Notes under the pieces: model-generated
Told to the model about the DNA's origin: nothing
The model's database searches: none
Seen by the model: the letters and a program-made list of their open reading frames with translations, nothing else
DNA from: Akkermansia sp.
GTDB taxonomy: Bacteria; Verrucomicrobiota; Verrucomicrobiia; Verrucomicrobiales; Akkermansiaceae
Reading direction: 5' to 3'
Length of the DNA stretch: 64,000 bases
Assembly (NCBI GenBank): GCA_030525455.1
Contig: JAUNER010000004.1
Span: 1 to 64,000, forward strand
Shown: positions 53,115 through 62,034 of the stretch, piece after piece
Layout: every line of letters starts with the position of its first letter
Numbering within the stretch: the stretch's first letter is position 1
Made by a program: the position numbers and the translations under genes

Positions 53115-54710
53115 TTACATAAAGCCATCTACTGTGACCTTTGAATTTGTAGAATTTGGTGCAGAATTAGACTTCAAATGCTTACCGGAAACCTTGTCTC
53201 GCACCTCTTTTAACATAGCGGCAGAATTATCTGTCGGGTACTGAGGGGAACCACTAACATTCACTTTCACAATCACTTCATTACCCTCCTGTCTTGCCGC
53301 CTGAGGCATAACATTTACAGCGTAAGATGGCAGCTTAAGCTCTAAAGAACCGGAAAGCTTATCACCTCTAGCGTATAAATTCCCAAGTACACTTAACAAT
53401 CCCTGCTCTGTTAAAGAAATATTCTTAAGGGAAGCATTCATATCTGTCCCATCTGTCTCAATAACAAATGCCCCACCAGTTAATACAGGAGATGTGTAGG
53501 AAACAAAGTTTTCACCGCCCTGACGAGATGTCATGGCATTAAGCAAATTCATCACAGGCAAGCGTGAAAGCACAACACGAGAAACCGAGCCGGAAGTACC
53601 AGATACAGACGGACGCTTCATAGTAGCATCAACAGGTAGACCAAATGCCAAATTCATCTCATGCGTAGACTCACCTTCAATCCCCCCCATACGAACTTTC
53701 AAGAAAGACGTAAAGGTGTTACCTAAAATTTGCTCTAAATTGAAATTTCTACCGCTTAATGTCCATGCTTTGTGCTGCAATGATGTATTATATCGCATTG
53801 CCCCGGAAATTTGGAAAGGGACTGCATCTGTCGAATTAACCATCAATCGTCCTTTATCCAACACCCCAGACATAGAGATTTGCTTGATACCCTCACTGTC
53901 AATAATAACAGATGAAGCATTCATAACCATATCCGGCCAGCCTTTAATCTTCAATTTCTGGTTGGATAAGTCTAGCACATATTCTCTATTCTTTTTAGAC
54001 ACATTGGCACGAATATATGCCTCAGCGGATAAATAAAAGGAACTCTTGGCACGTTCCAGCACATAGGGTTCTGTCTCATGGGCATAGCCAATTTCAAACC
54101 TAGGAGCCGTATATCTCTTAAACCGGAATGGCAAATCCGCTGTCTCTGTAGGAATAGCAAATGTGGCATAGCCAGGACGTAGCCCAATGCGTGCATGACC
54201 AACATTCAGCCCCTCGCCTTTTACCTGCCCCATAAATAACCCAGCCATTGAAATCTCGGCTTTTACCTGGTCTAAAGTAACAAATGACAAGCAGGTATTT
54301 TCCGGGAAACGAATTTTAATACTAGAGGCACTAATCTCTCTGCCATCTACAGAAAAATTCGAAATCTCAACCTCGCCACCCCAGGCCTGAGCCAGCTCTT
54401 GCTTCATTTGCTCAGCAAAACTATCCTGGTTAAATGAGCTTAATCGGAAAAGATACAAACCGACAGCGGCCACAATGATAACAAGTACTGATGTACAAAC
54501 CATCATTAAGAAATTCTTATTCCCCAGCTGCCTTTTCTCATCAGAATCACGATACATCCTGCGGCGTTTTTTTACACGAATCACCTTTGAGCCATCCGGT
54601 CTTACAATGACCTCACGACTACGTTCCTCACCATTCCCATGAGCATTGTTAATATGGGAGATAATATTATCCGCACCTCTCACAGGAGATTCTTTATCCG
54701 CTTTACTCAT
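53115..54710 (-). CDS. AsmA-like inner-membrane protein, unknown function
   Basis: A 531-residue protein with a basic cytoplasmic N-terminus (IRVKKRRRMYR), one membrane span (about 69-92, VCTSVLVIIVAAVGLYLF) and a long periplasmic beta-rich region reminiscent of AsmA/YhdP-type lipid-related proteins (KGEGLNVGHARIGL, SGAMRYNTSLQHKAW). The tail is Ser/Asn-rich. It begins 28 bp after the secretin gene, so it may support an outer-membrane secretin complex; that link is inferred from position only. Confidence 0.7.
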   Translation of the reverse strand: MSKADKESPVRGADNIISHINNAHGNGEERSREVIVRPDGSKVIRVKKRRRMYRDSDEKRQLGNKNFLMMVCTSVLVIIVAAVGLYLFRLSSFNQDSFAEQMKQELAQAWGGEVEISNFSVDGREISASSIKIRFPENTCLSFVTLDQVKAEISMAGLFMGQVKGEGLNVGHARIGLRPGYATFAIPTETADLPFRFKRYTAPRFEIGYAHETEPYVLERAKSSFYLSAEAYIRANVSKKNREYVLDLSNQKLKIKGWPDMVMNASSVIIDSEGIKQISMSGVLDKGRLMVNSTDAVPFQISGAMRYNTSLQHKAWTLSGRNFNLEQILGNTFTSFLKVRMGGIEGESTHEMNLAFGLPVDATMKRPSVSGTSGSVSRVVLSRLPVMNLLNAMTSRQGGENFVSYTSPVLTGGAFVIETDGTDMNASLKNISLTEQGLLSVLGNLYARGDKLSGSLELKLPSYAVNVMPQAARQEGNEVIVKVNVSGSPQYPTDNSAAMLKEVRDKVSGKHLKSNSAPNSTNSKVTVDGFM

Positions 54711-54738
54711 TTTCTTTGTTTTAGTCTGTCAAAAAAGT

Positions 54739-57204
54739 TTACTCTGCCGTAACTGATGATGTAGGTGGAGTGTAAATCTCTTTACCAGCCGGGTCTACAA
54801 TCTCAGCTTTCACCATGATAATCAGGACCTTTCTTTCCTGTTTCTTACCTTCAGAGCGGAAAAGCCGTCCAATCCATGGAATATCTCCCAATACTGGGAT
54901 TTTATCCTCATACTTAATTGTCGATGCTTTTTTCAAGGAACCAATAACCATTGTTGAGCCTGTGGCCAATCTTACAGGTGCTGTTATCTTACGAGTATTA
55001 AATACAGGCTGTAAGATAAAGTTATCAGATACTTTTACCATCTGGATGTTTTGTCTATTATCATCACCCATACCAATACCAGGCATAAAAATAGGCGATG
55101 CATAGTTTATAAACCCATCGAACTCAACAATTTCGGGTGATACATTAAGTTCAACGATAGATTTATCTTCGCTAACACCAGTCACTTCAACATTGAAAAT
55201 TGTTCCAAGCTGACGCGTCTCAAAGACAGATGGGTGAGCAGGAGTAACTGCCAACGATGGTAAGTCACTATCACCAACGTCTGAATTATTGGGCAATTCC
55301 GGCGGCTCATATTCCGTAGGATAAATAAAGTCACGACCGCTAAAGAAAGTAGCCGTTTCACCGGGGCGAACGACAACAGATGGATGCTGTTTCAAATCAA
55401 CACCTTTCTTCTGGTCAACACCTCGCATAATCATCGCTACATCAGCTCTGCTCCAAATACCACGAAGTGTTAAAATACTAGGTGCACCACCAGGAATGTA
55501 TTCTCCACCATCAGTATTTTGTGCAGATGAGCCTCGCTCAATCATGGCATCAATGCCATTCTCTGTAAACACTTGGTTGCCAGAACGCAAACCACCTACT
55601 ACATTGGCTGGCAAAACATCGCCCACTATGTTTGCGGCTCGGTCAACAACACTCTGGTTATACCCCTGCTTATCTGTGCCACCGCCTCCCATAAACCAAC
55701 GGGTAGGGTCTAAATCTAAATTAACTAACCAATTGAAGCCCAACTCCTCTAAATCATTTTGATTCACTTCGATGAAAGTAGAACTGACCACCACCTGTAA
55801 CGGCTGGGCAGCAGACTTTGCCGCTATCAGGTCTTCCAAGATAATCATATCGCGAGTCGTACCACGGAAGAACAAAGAAGCTCCACCTTTATTATAGCGA
55901 ACTACACTCCCCTCTGGTAATAAAAGCCCGGCACCCTTAAGAGCTTTCACCGGGTCAACTCTCTTTAGAGTAGCACCGGAATCTCCCCCCTCTGCATCAA
56001 AAACGTCCCCCGACTCAGCGGCTCCGCTTGATAACTCAGAGAAAAACCCCGGCGGTAAGGAAAGTGTTTTTGAAACCATCACCCCGGAATCGGCATTTTT
56101 AGCGATAAGTTCTACACCATAAGTATTCGTACGAACAGACAAATCTGCCATTTTCGCCAAATAATTCAAGGCTTCTCGAAGAGGCACATTTACCAGCTTC
56201 AAAGAAATCTTTCTCTCGCTATACAATTTATAAGTTTCACTATCAGGGCTACCAAGTTGCAGAGAAATGTTTACCCCTCGTTCAGCTTGAGTTGCCGCCG
56301 CAGAATCATTTACCCTTGATTGATTGCGTAAATAATCCACCGCATCCTCTAAGGTCACTCCGTCTAATTGAATCTTAGGTAAAATAATTTGCCCCAATTT
56401 ATCTTTAATGTTTAGAGACAAATCATCTATTGGCTTAGAAAACGACTCCGGTTCAACCGGAGCTTCTAACGGGCCGTATGCACGTTCCCAAGCAGCATCC
56501 ACCTCTGCGATTGCCGCCGCACGAGCCTCATCACGAGCCGCATCTCTATATGAAGTTTTATACTTCTTTACATGCTCCATTCCACGGCGAGCGGCAACAT
56601 TATATGGGTCAATGCCTAATACCTTATTAAACTGTTTATCAGCCTCATCAAATTGCCCCAGCTCATAGTAACCATACCCCAACTGAAGCAACCGATTCAC
56701 TTCTTCCACGTTCTTTACATGAGCAGGAGTCAAGGCAGGATTGGTGCGAATCGGATCCTGCATTTTCTCTAAAGTATCCTTTGCCAATGAATGCGTAGGC
56801 ACTTTCTTCAAGGCATCATCTAATAACCCTTTTGCCTCATCATATCGCCCAACCTTAATGAACTGCTGAGCCACAGCTACACTCGCATCTGCTATGCTAA
56901 GTTCCAAAAACTGACGCCTTTGCTCCATATTCGGAGATTTAGGCAACAAATTAAGGCTTTTTCTATAAGCATCTAAAGCCTCTTGATACTTACCCTCCGA
57001 ATAATACTGACGAGCTTGACTCAGCATAAGCATTGCTTCTTGAGCCTGTTGCTCTAAGCGTGCAGCCGCCCTACGCTCGATACCGCTTCCCTCTTGAGCC
57101 ACACCTGAATACACTCCCGCACCCACAATGGCTACTGCCATTGCAATGCGATTAAATGCCAAAACGGAGGAAGAAAATCGTCTAGTCATGGGAATTTTCT
57201 GCAT
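54739..57204 (-). CDS. Secretin-like outer-membrane protein with N-terminal TPR repeats
   Basis: An 821-residue exported protein related to the PilQ/GspD secretins and resembling the Amuc_1098-type pilus-associated secretin of Akkermansia. Signal peptide (to about residue 36, GVYSGVAQ), TPR-type repeats at about 50-215 (YYSEGKYQEALDAYRKSL, YGYYELGQFDEADKQF), a secretin N-domain near 270-390 and the C-terminal secretin domain, with the hallmark VPVLGDIPWIGRLFRS form (here KIPVLGDIPWIGRLFRSEGK). No pilM, pilN, pilO or pilus ATPase genes are nearby. It sits at the head of a leftward unit with the AsmA-like gene, DUF374 and folD. Confidence 0.92.
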   Translation of the reverse strand: MQKIPMTRRFSSSVLAFNRIAMAVAIVGAGVYSGVAQEGSGIERRAAARLEQQAQEAMLMLSQARQYYSEGKYQEALDAYRKSLNLLPKSPNMEQRRQFLELSIADASVAVAQQFIKVGRYDEAKGLLDDALKKVPTHSLAKDTLEKMQDPIRTNPALTPAHVKNVEEVNRLLQLGYGYYELGQFDEADKQFNKVLGIDPYNVAARRGMEHVKKYKTSYRDAARDEARAAAIAEVDAAWERAYGPLEAPVEPESFSKPIDDLSLNIKDKLGQIILPKIQLDGVTLEDAVDYLRNQSRVNDSAAATQAERGVNISLQLGSPDSETYKLYSERKISLKLVNVPLREALNYLAKMADLSVRTNTYGVELIAKNADSGVMVSKTLSLPPGFFSELSSGAAESGDVFDAEGGDSGATLKRVDPVKALKGAGLLLPEGSVVRYNKGGASLFFRGTTRDMIILEDLIAAKSAAQPLQVVVSSTFIEVNQNDLEELGFNWLVNLDLDPTRWFMGGGGTDKQGYNQSVVDRAANIVGDVLPANVVGGLRSGNQVFTENGIDAMIERGSSAQNTDGGEYIPGGAPSILTLRGIWSRADVAMIMRGVDQKKGVDLKQHPSVVVRPGETATFFSGRDFIYPTEYEPPELPNNSDVGDSDLPSLAVTPAHPSVFETRQLGTIFNVEVTGVSEDKSIVELNVSPEIVEFDGFINYASPIFMPGIGMGDDNRQNIQMVKVSDNFILQPVFNTRKITAPVRLATGSTMVIGSLKKASTIKYEDKIPVLGDIPWIGRLFRSEGKKQERKVLIIMVKAEIVDPAGKEIYTPPTSSVTAE

Positions 57205-57285
57205 TATAGCGAATTATTCTCCGCACGTCATTAAAAAACGCCCTGATGAACAAAAAAAATACAGATTCTCCAAATGGTTCTTATG

Positions 57286-59049
57286 TTATATTGCCGATAA
57301 TTGGAAAACCGCAGCCTGCCCCGGGCGTAGGGGATACGATAGCCCTATGGTTGACAAATCGTTTTTCATGAGAATTTTTTCAGGTTCTTCCGGATAAAGC
57401 AGGTTTTCTAACTTAACTTTTTCCGAATGAATACCACACCACCCAAAAGCATGCTCCGGAACAGCCACTTTTAAGTTAAAGAAATTAATATCGGGAGACA
57501 AATTGACAATAACAAGAACTGTTGACTTTGAATGAGCATGGTGTCTCATCATCGCATAAACCCAATGTCCGGAGGTTTTTTCTAGAGGTTCACGACCAAA
57601 GGAGGGATTCTGCATATTTGCCCAATTTAATCCATAAAACTCCCCTTTATCCAACGCCGGATTTTGCAAAATAGGCAATAATCGACAATGAAAATCTCTT
57701 AACTGTGCCGCACTGCCCGATAATTGAGCATCATCATACGCACCATTGGCCACCCATGCTTGTAATTGCGGCAAACAGGTATAGTCAAAAATACTCGTCT
57801 TCCCGTCTCCGCCACCGTATCCGGTAGGTCCCTCGGCACGCTCGCCCACTTCTTGACCATTATAAACCAACACGGGCCCCTGACCAGAGGCATAAAGCAA
57901 AGTCATGATAGCCGGCAAAACTTTTTCACCTACCCCCCCCCAACATTGAGGCGAACACACTCGTACCTCATCATGATTTTCTAAATAACGTACCCCGGAT
58001 TTCGCATAGAACATCATATTTCTAAACAGTCTATCGAAATCATTTGCCCACTTGCCTTCTGTATAAATGCGTCTGGATAAATGATAACTCTCTGCATCAT
58101 AAACCGCATTAAAACCACAGTCTAAAAGTTCGGCACAGGGGTCGCCCTCTGTGGTTTTCATATCATCATTATAGGCTTCTGCCATGAAAAAGACATCAGA
58201 AACTCTCACCCTTGCCCTAGAAATAAGCCACCGCCAAAAAGCCATAGGTATCATGTGAGCCATATCACAGCGGAACCCACCTATCCCCATTTCTTGCCAA
58301 TAAGCAATGATAGAATCCATGATTCTCCACGTTTTAGGAGCCAGTTCTTTAGAGCAAGTCCAATGTGGTAGGGAATGCAAAGCAGAATGTCCTGCTAGGA
58401 AATTATAGCCGTAATTAAGTTTAACTGTTTCATACCAATCATATTCACCAGGCGTCCATGAAACACAATTATTCCCTGTAACACGCCCGAATGATACTTC
58501 TCCCTCGTAAATTCCATCCGGCAATTTTACAGGAGGTCCATCTCCGTTACGATTGGTGGTTAAATAATAATACCCCTGTTCCGAAGCAAAAAATGTGTTC
58601 ACATCATCACCGGCACCGAAATCTTCTCCACATTCCGATTTATAAGCTCTAGAAACATGGTTAGGCACAAAATCCATCAATGGAATCAATCCAAGTCGGC
58701 GACATCTCGTTATTAATTCCTTAAATTCACCTATTCTATTTTCCGGATTTCCCGCTAAATCCGGGTCTACATCAAAATAATCCACTACTGCGTATGGGCT
58801 TCCGGCTATCCCTTTGACAATAGATTTTGGCTGAGCCGGAATACTAGGATAATCTGTTTGTGTAGCATGTCTCAGCACCCCCGTTAACCATACATGGGTA
58901 AAGCCCATCTTTGCAATCTCTCGCAAAGCTTTCTCAGAAATATCATTAAACTTACCGCATCCGTTTTTCTTGATATTACCCCACTCGACCCCTTGGGTAT
59001 TCATGTTGGAAAAATGACGGACAAATAATTGATAGATGACGGGACGCAT
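57286..59049 (-). CDS. Alpha-amylase family enzyme, glycoside hydrolase family 13
   Basis: A 587-residue protein without a signal peptide, so probably cytoplasmic. The four GH13 regions are visible: DFVPNHVSR, GGFRCDMAHMIP (nucleophile Asp), FMAEAYND (acid/base Glu) and RYLENHDEVRV. A C-terminal beta domain follows. It probably works on glycogen, maltodextrin or a related glucan; the subfamily was not determined. It begins with MRPVIYQLFVRHF, the usual N-terminus of this group, and lies 26 bp downstream of the CCA-adding enzyme gene. Confidence 0.92.
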   Translation of the reverse strand: MRPVIYQLFVRHFSNMNTQGVEWGNIKKNGCGKFNDISEKALREIAKMGFTHVWLTGVLRHATQTDYPSIPAQPKSIVKGIAGSPYAVVDYFDVDPDLAGNPENRIGEFKELITRCRRLGLIPLMDFVPNHVSRAYKSECGEDFGAGDDVNTFFASEQGYYYLTTNRNGDGPPVKLPDGIYEGEVSFGRVTGNNCVSWTPGEYDWYETVKLNYGYNFLAGHSALHSLPHWTCSKELAPKTWRIMDSIIAYWQEMGIGGFRCDMAHMIPMAFWRWLISRARVRVSDVFFMAEAYNDDMKTTEGDPCAELLDCGFNAVYDAESYHLSRRIYTEGKWANDFDRLFRNMMFYAKSGVRYLENHDEVRVCSPQCWGGVGEKVLPAIMTLLYASGQGPVLVYNGQEVGERAEGPTGYGGGDGKTSIFDYTCLPQLQAWVANGAYDDAQLSGSAAQLRDFHCRLLPILQNPALDKGEFYGLNWANMQNPSFGREPLEKTSGHWVYAMMRHHAHSKSTVLVIVNLSPDINFFNLKVAVPEHAFGWCGIHSEKVKLENLLYPEEPEKILMKNDLSTIGLSYPLRPGQAAVFQLSAI

Positions 59050-59075
59050 AAGAAGAATAGATAAATGTCGTTACT

Positions 59076-60446
59076 CTATAATGCTTGTTTTTGTAGGTAA
59101 TCTGCAAGCGTATTTTTTTCTACTGGTGCAATTTCTGACAGTAACACCAAGGCCTCCTTACGGGTTTTGACATCGCCTTCTAATTGACTATCTAGAATTT
59201 GCTGAAGCCATTGCTTAAACTCAGGGCAGGGTTTCAAGCCCAAATTTATTAAGTCTCTACCGGTAACGAATGGTGGCGGAAGTACCGGTTCATCATGATA
59301 ACGGGCCAGAACCTCTCTTAAAAACACCACATTTTCCAAATTCCCATTTGATGATAAACAATCCACCCTGTGCAATTCTATTTCATCCCATATATATTCC
59401 GAGCCGGCAAACTTACGCAATCTAGACTTACGCATCTTCGTCACATTCATAAACTGCATGTGTCGCTCGATAATATGAGTCACACCGGAAATAACATTGT
59501 TTGAATATTTCAATCGGTTCAGAATGTGCCGGGCACAATCCACACCTGCCTTATCATGCCCGGAAAAACGAATTCTGCCGTCATCATCAATGCTCCTTGT
59601 AGCAGGTTTCCCTATATCGTGTAATAAGGTGGCAAGTGCTAAAATCTCGTTCACTTGAGCACCTTCACGCCCCAACTCATCCAACATTAACATGGTATGA
59701 ACAAAAACATCGCCTTCCGGATGCCACTGCTCCGGTTGCTCACACCCAATCATCTCATATACCTCCGGGATGATAAACTTCATAAGGCCGGTTTCTACCA
59801 GCAATTCTATACCTCGGCGGCGATTTTCTGAGAGTAAAATTACCCTTAATTCCATCTGTATTCTCTCCGGGGCAATTCTGGCTAATAAATGAGCCTGGTC
59901 ACAAATCGCCTTATAGGTCTCAGCTTCGAGAGTGAGCCCTTTGCTAATGGCGAATCTCACTGCCCTCATCAACCTCAATGAATCCTCTTGAAATCGTTCG
60001 TAAGGATTCCCGATTGCTCGCAAAATCCCGCTCTTAAGGTCATCTAGCCCATGAACATAGTCAACAATCCGACCATCTATCGGCGACTCAAATAAGGCAT
60101 TCACCGTAAAATCCCGCCGCAGGGCATCTTCTTTATCTTCAGAAAATTCCACGTTTATCGGACGGCGACCATCCTCATATTTTCCGTCTTTTCTAAAAGT
60201 GGCTACTTCAAATAGATAAGCTTCCCATGCGACCAAAACGACCCCAAAAGAAGCACCTACAGCTTTCGCATGAGGGAACACTTGCATAACTTCTTCCGGA
60301 CGTGCAGAGGTGGCAATATCTATATCTTTTACAGGCAAATGCAATAGTCTATCTCGTACACATCCACCTACAAAATACACTAAATACCCATGGCTACTAA
60401 GTTTAGTAGCCACGGCCTCTGCGGCTTCCCTCAGAGATGCACTCAT
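59076..60446 (-). CDS. CCA tRNA nucleotidyltransferase with HD domain
   Basis: Adds or repairs the 3' CCA of tRNAs. The 456-residue product has the class II nucleotidyltransferase head YFVGGCVRDRLLHLPVKDIDI, the second DxD-type region LRRDFTVNALF, RRGI... helical domains and a C-terminal HD domain (TLLHDIGKPATRS). It could also be a poly(A) polymerase relative, but the HD domain favours a CCA enzyme. Its start is 3 bp from the end of the upstream thioredoxin-fold gene. Confidence 0.9.
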   Translation of the reverse strand: MSASLREAAEAVATKLSSHGYLVYFVGGCVRDRLLHLPVKDIDIATSARPEEVMQVFPHAKAVGASFGVVLVAWEAYLFEVATFRKDGKYEDGRRPINVEFSEDKEDALRRDFTVNALFESPIDGRIVDYVHGLDDLKSGILRAIGNPYERFQEDSLRLMRAVRFAISKGLTLEAETYKAICDQAHLLARIAPERIQMELRVILLSENRRRGIELLVETGLMKFIIPEVYEMIGCEQPEQWHPEGDVFVHTMLMLDELGREGAQVNEILALATLLHDIGKPATRSIDDDGRIRFSGHDKAGVDCARHILNRLKYSNNVISGVTHIIERHMQFMNVTKMRKSRLRKFAGSEYIWDEIELHRVDCLSSNGNLENVVFLREVLARYHDEPVLPPPFVTGRDLINLGLKPCPEFKQWLQQILDSQLEGDVKTRKEALVLLSEIAPVEKNTLADYLQKQAL

Positions 60447-60449
60447 ATC

Positions 60450-61679
60450 TTAAAAAGACAATGGTCGTAATGGCGGAGCAGACATATTCCCTGATGCAGG
60501 AGCAGGTTTTGTTTGCACAGCCGGTTTGGGCAATTTCTGCTTAATAGGTGCAGGCGAAGTCATCGCCTTATTGTCAGATTTTGCTTGTTGTTTTTCAGCT
60601 ACTTGAGCATATTGCTTCAAAAGCTCAGACAATCGAGTATCAAACAACATATCCGGCACGCCTCTCATCAGGACAGTTCCTTTATTATCTAACAGATAAA
60701 CATAAGGTGTCATTGTTACTCGAAAATCTTTAAAAGCCTTGCCCTTATTATCTACCAATGATGAGATTGAGGTTCCTAAATTTAGTAAGGTTTCTGATGT
60801 TTTTTCTGCAGAGGCATAAGAAATCGGCATCACACTTAACTGTGGCATCTGGGCTCTCGCATTCATCATCTTTTCTAAAAATTTCATGGCCTCAACGTTG
60901 TTCGGGTCCCAAAAAATCAATAACACAGGCGACTTACCTGTTGGTAAACTAACGAGTTGCTGAGTTGTATTGGGTAATTCCACTTTCGGAGCAGTCGTTC
61001 CTATGCTTAAATTATTTAATTCGTAAATTTCTTCTTTGACAACATCCTGCACTGTTACCGGACCAAATGAAGCATCGATAGCTTTAACGATAGCATCTTT
61101 TAATAACTGCCCCCTCGCCATCATCACAGAGCGAGAGTCCTGCTTCATACCGCCTTGTTCTTTCATCATCAGACATAAGCCCAATGCGGCCAAGCCCTGG
61201 TCTTCGGTATGTTGGTTACAATCTTTCATTGTTTCCAAAATAGCACGACACCGCAAATCCTGCGTTTGGCTGAGAGCCCAAGCACTTTTACCAGCACCTT
61301 TCACTAAAAGAAGCTCTTTTTCTAAAGCATCTAAGCAAGCTATGATTATTTTTTTTGCCTGACCTTCTTTAGGGTATGCTTTTTCTAAAGCTTCCGGATG
61401 CTCTAAAAACCAGACAACCGCAGGTAAAGCATAGTTTTTTTTCAAATCTTTATGCACTTGTTTCCACAAATCCCGTGCCACAGAAATAGAATCCGGTGGT
61501 GAGCTGAGCAATTCTTTTTTTCTTTCCGGAGATGTTTCTATTTTTACAGCGGCATCCCATTCTGAATATCTCATCTGCCAATCATCCAAAATGGCTTTCG
61601 CCCCAGCCTCATCTGCTATTACTTGCCCCATAGTCCCCATGAGCCCCACGCCGACTATTATAGAAAACATCTTTCTCAT
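60450..61679 (-). CDS. Exported thioredoxin-fold protein lacking the CxxC motif
   Basis: A 409-residue protein with a signal peptide (residues 1-20, LMGTMGQVIADE), a helical N-terminal domain (about 30-205) and a TlpA/AhpC-like thioredoxin fold at about 230-365 (SPVLLIFWDPNNVEAMKF and the cis-Pro region VTMTPYVYLLDNKG). The redox site reads FWDPNNVEA, so there is no catalytic cysteine pair. The tail is rich in Pro, Lys and Gln. Probably a structural or binding protein of the periplasm; function unknown. The ATG at 61679 begins the signal peptide. Confidence 0.78.
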   Translation of the reverse strand: MRKMFSIIVGVGLMGTMGQVIADEAGAKAILDDWQMRYSEWDAAVKIETSPERKKELLSSPPDSISVARDLWKQVHKDLKKNYALPAVVWFLEHPEALEKAYPKEGQAKKIIIACLDALEKELLLVKGAGKSAWALSQTQDLRCRAILETMKDCNQHTEDQGLAALGLCLMMKEQGGMKQDSRSVMMARGQLLKDAIVKAIDASFGPVTVQDVVKEEIYELNNLSIGTTAPKVELPNTTQQLVSLPTGKSPVLLIFWDPNNVEAMKFLEKMMNARAQMPQLSVMPISYASAEKTSETLLNLGTSISSLVDNKGKAFKDFRVTMTPYVYLLDNKGTVLMRGVPDMLFDTRLSELLKQYAQVAEKQQAKSDNKAMTSPAPIKQKLPKPAVQTKPAPASGNMSAPPLRPLSF

Positions 61680-62034
61680 GTAACCGACTATACACACCTC
61701 TTTCTCTTACGTCAACCACATGACAAGTCACCTGACTTCTCTTTATTCATCTCGCATTTCTTACTCATTTTTTTACCTTTTCTAACAATTGAAAACCCCC
61801 TCAGATTTTGCATCCAAGGGGGTCATTCAACTAACTACCTATGAAGCCGATTGTCACTTTTGTCAAATGCCCTGCTCTCTCATTCAGAGCATTCGTGAAT
61901 CAACCGATACTGAAATGACACCCTCATGGTCATTTCCGTTCAATTCATTACTTCTTTCTTTTCCTCTTTATACAAATCATCCCACTGTGAGCTAAGTCAC
62001 AGCGGGATGATTTTTTAGTAATTCCACTTAATAA
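61680..62034. other. 355-bp gap: promoter region and two hairpins
   Basis: No gene supported; the small plus-strand frames lack family features. It holds a terminator at 61976-62017 and a second hairpin at 61795-61823 (ACCCCCT/AGGGGGT) that is followed by TTTTC on the minus strand. The left part presumably contains the promoter of the thioredoxin-fold gene. Confidence 0.6.
61976..62017. terminator. Terminator of the phosphate-transporter gene
   Basis: ATCATCCC-ACTGTGA pairs with TCACAGC-GGGATGAT around GCTAAG. The T-run is stronger on the plus strand, but the stem also follows the minus-strand gene stop. Confidence 0.75.
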
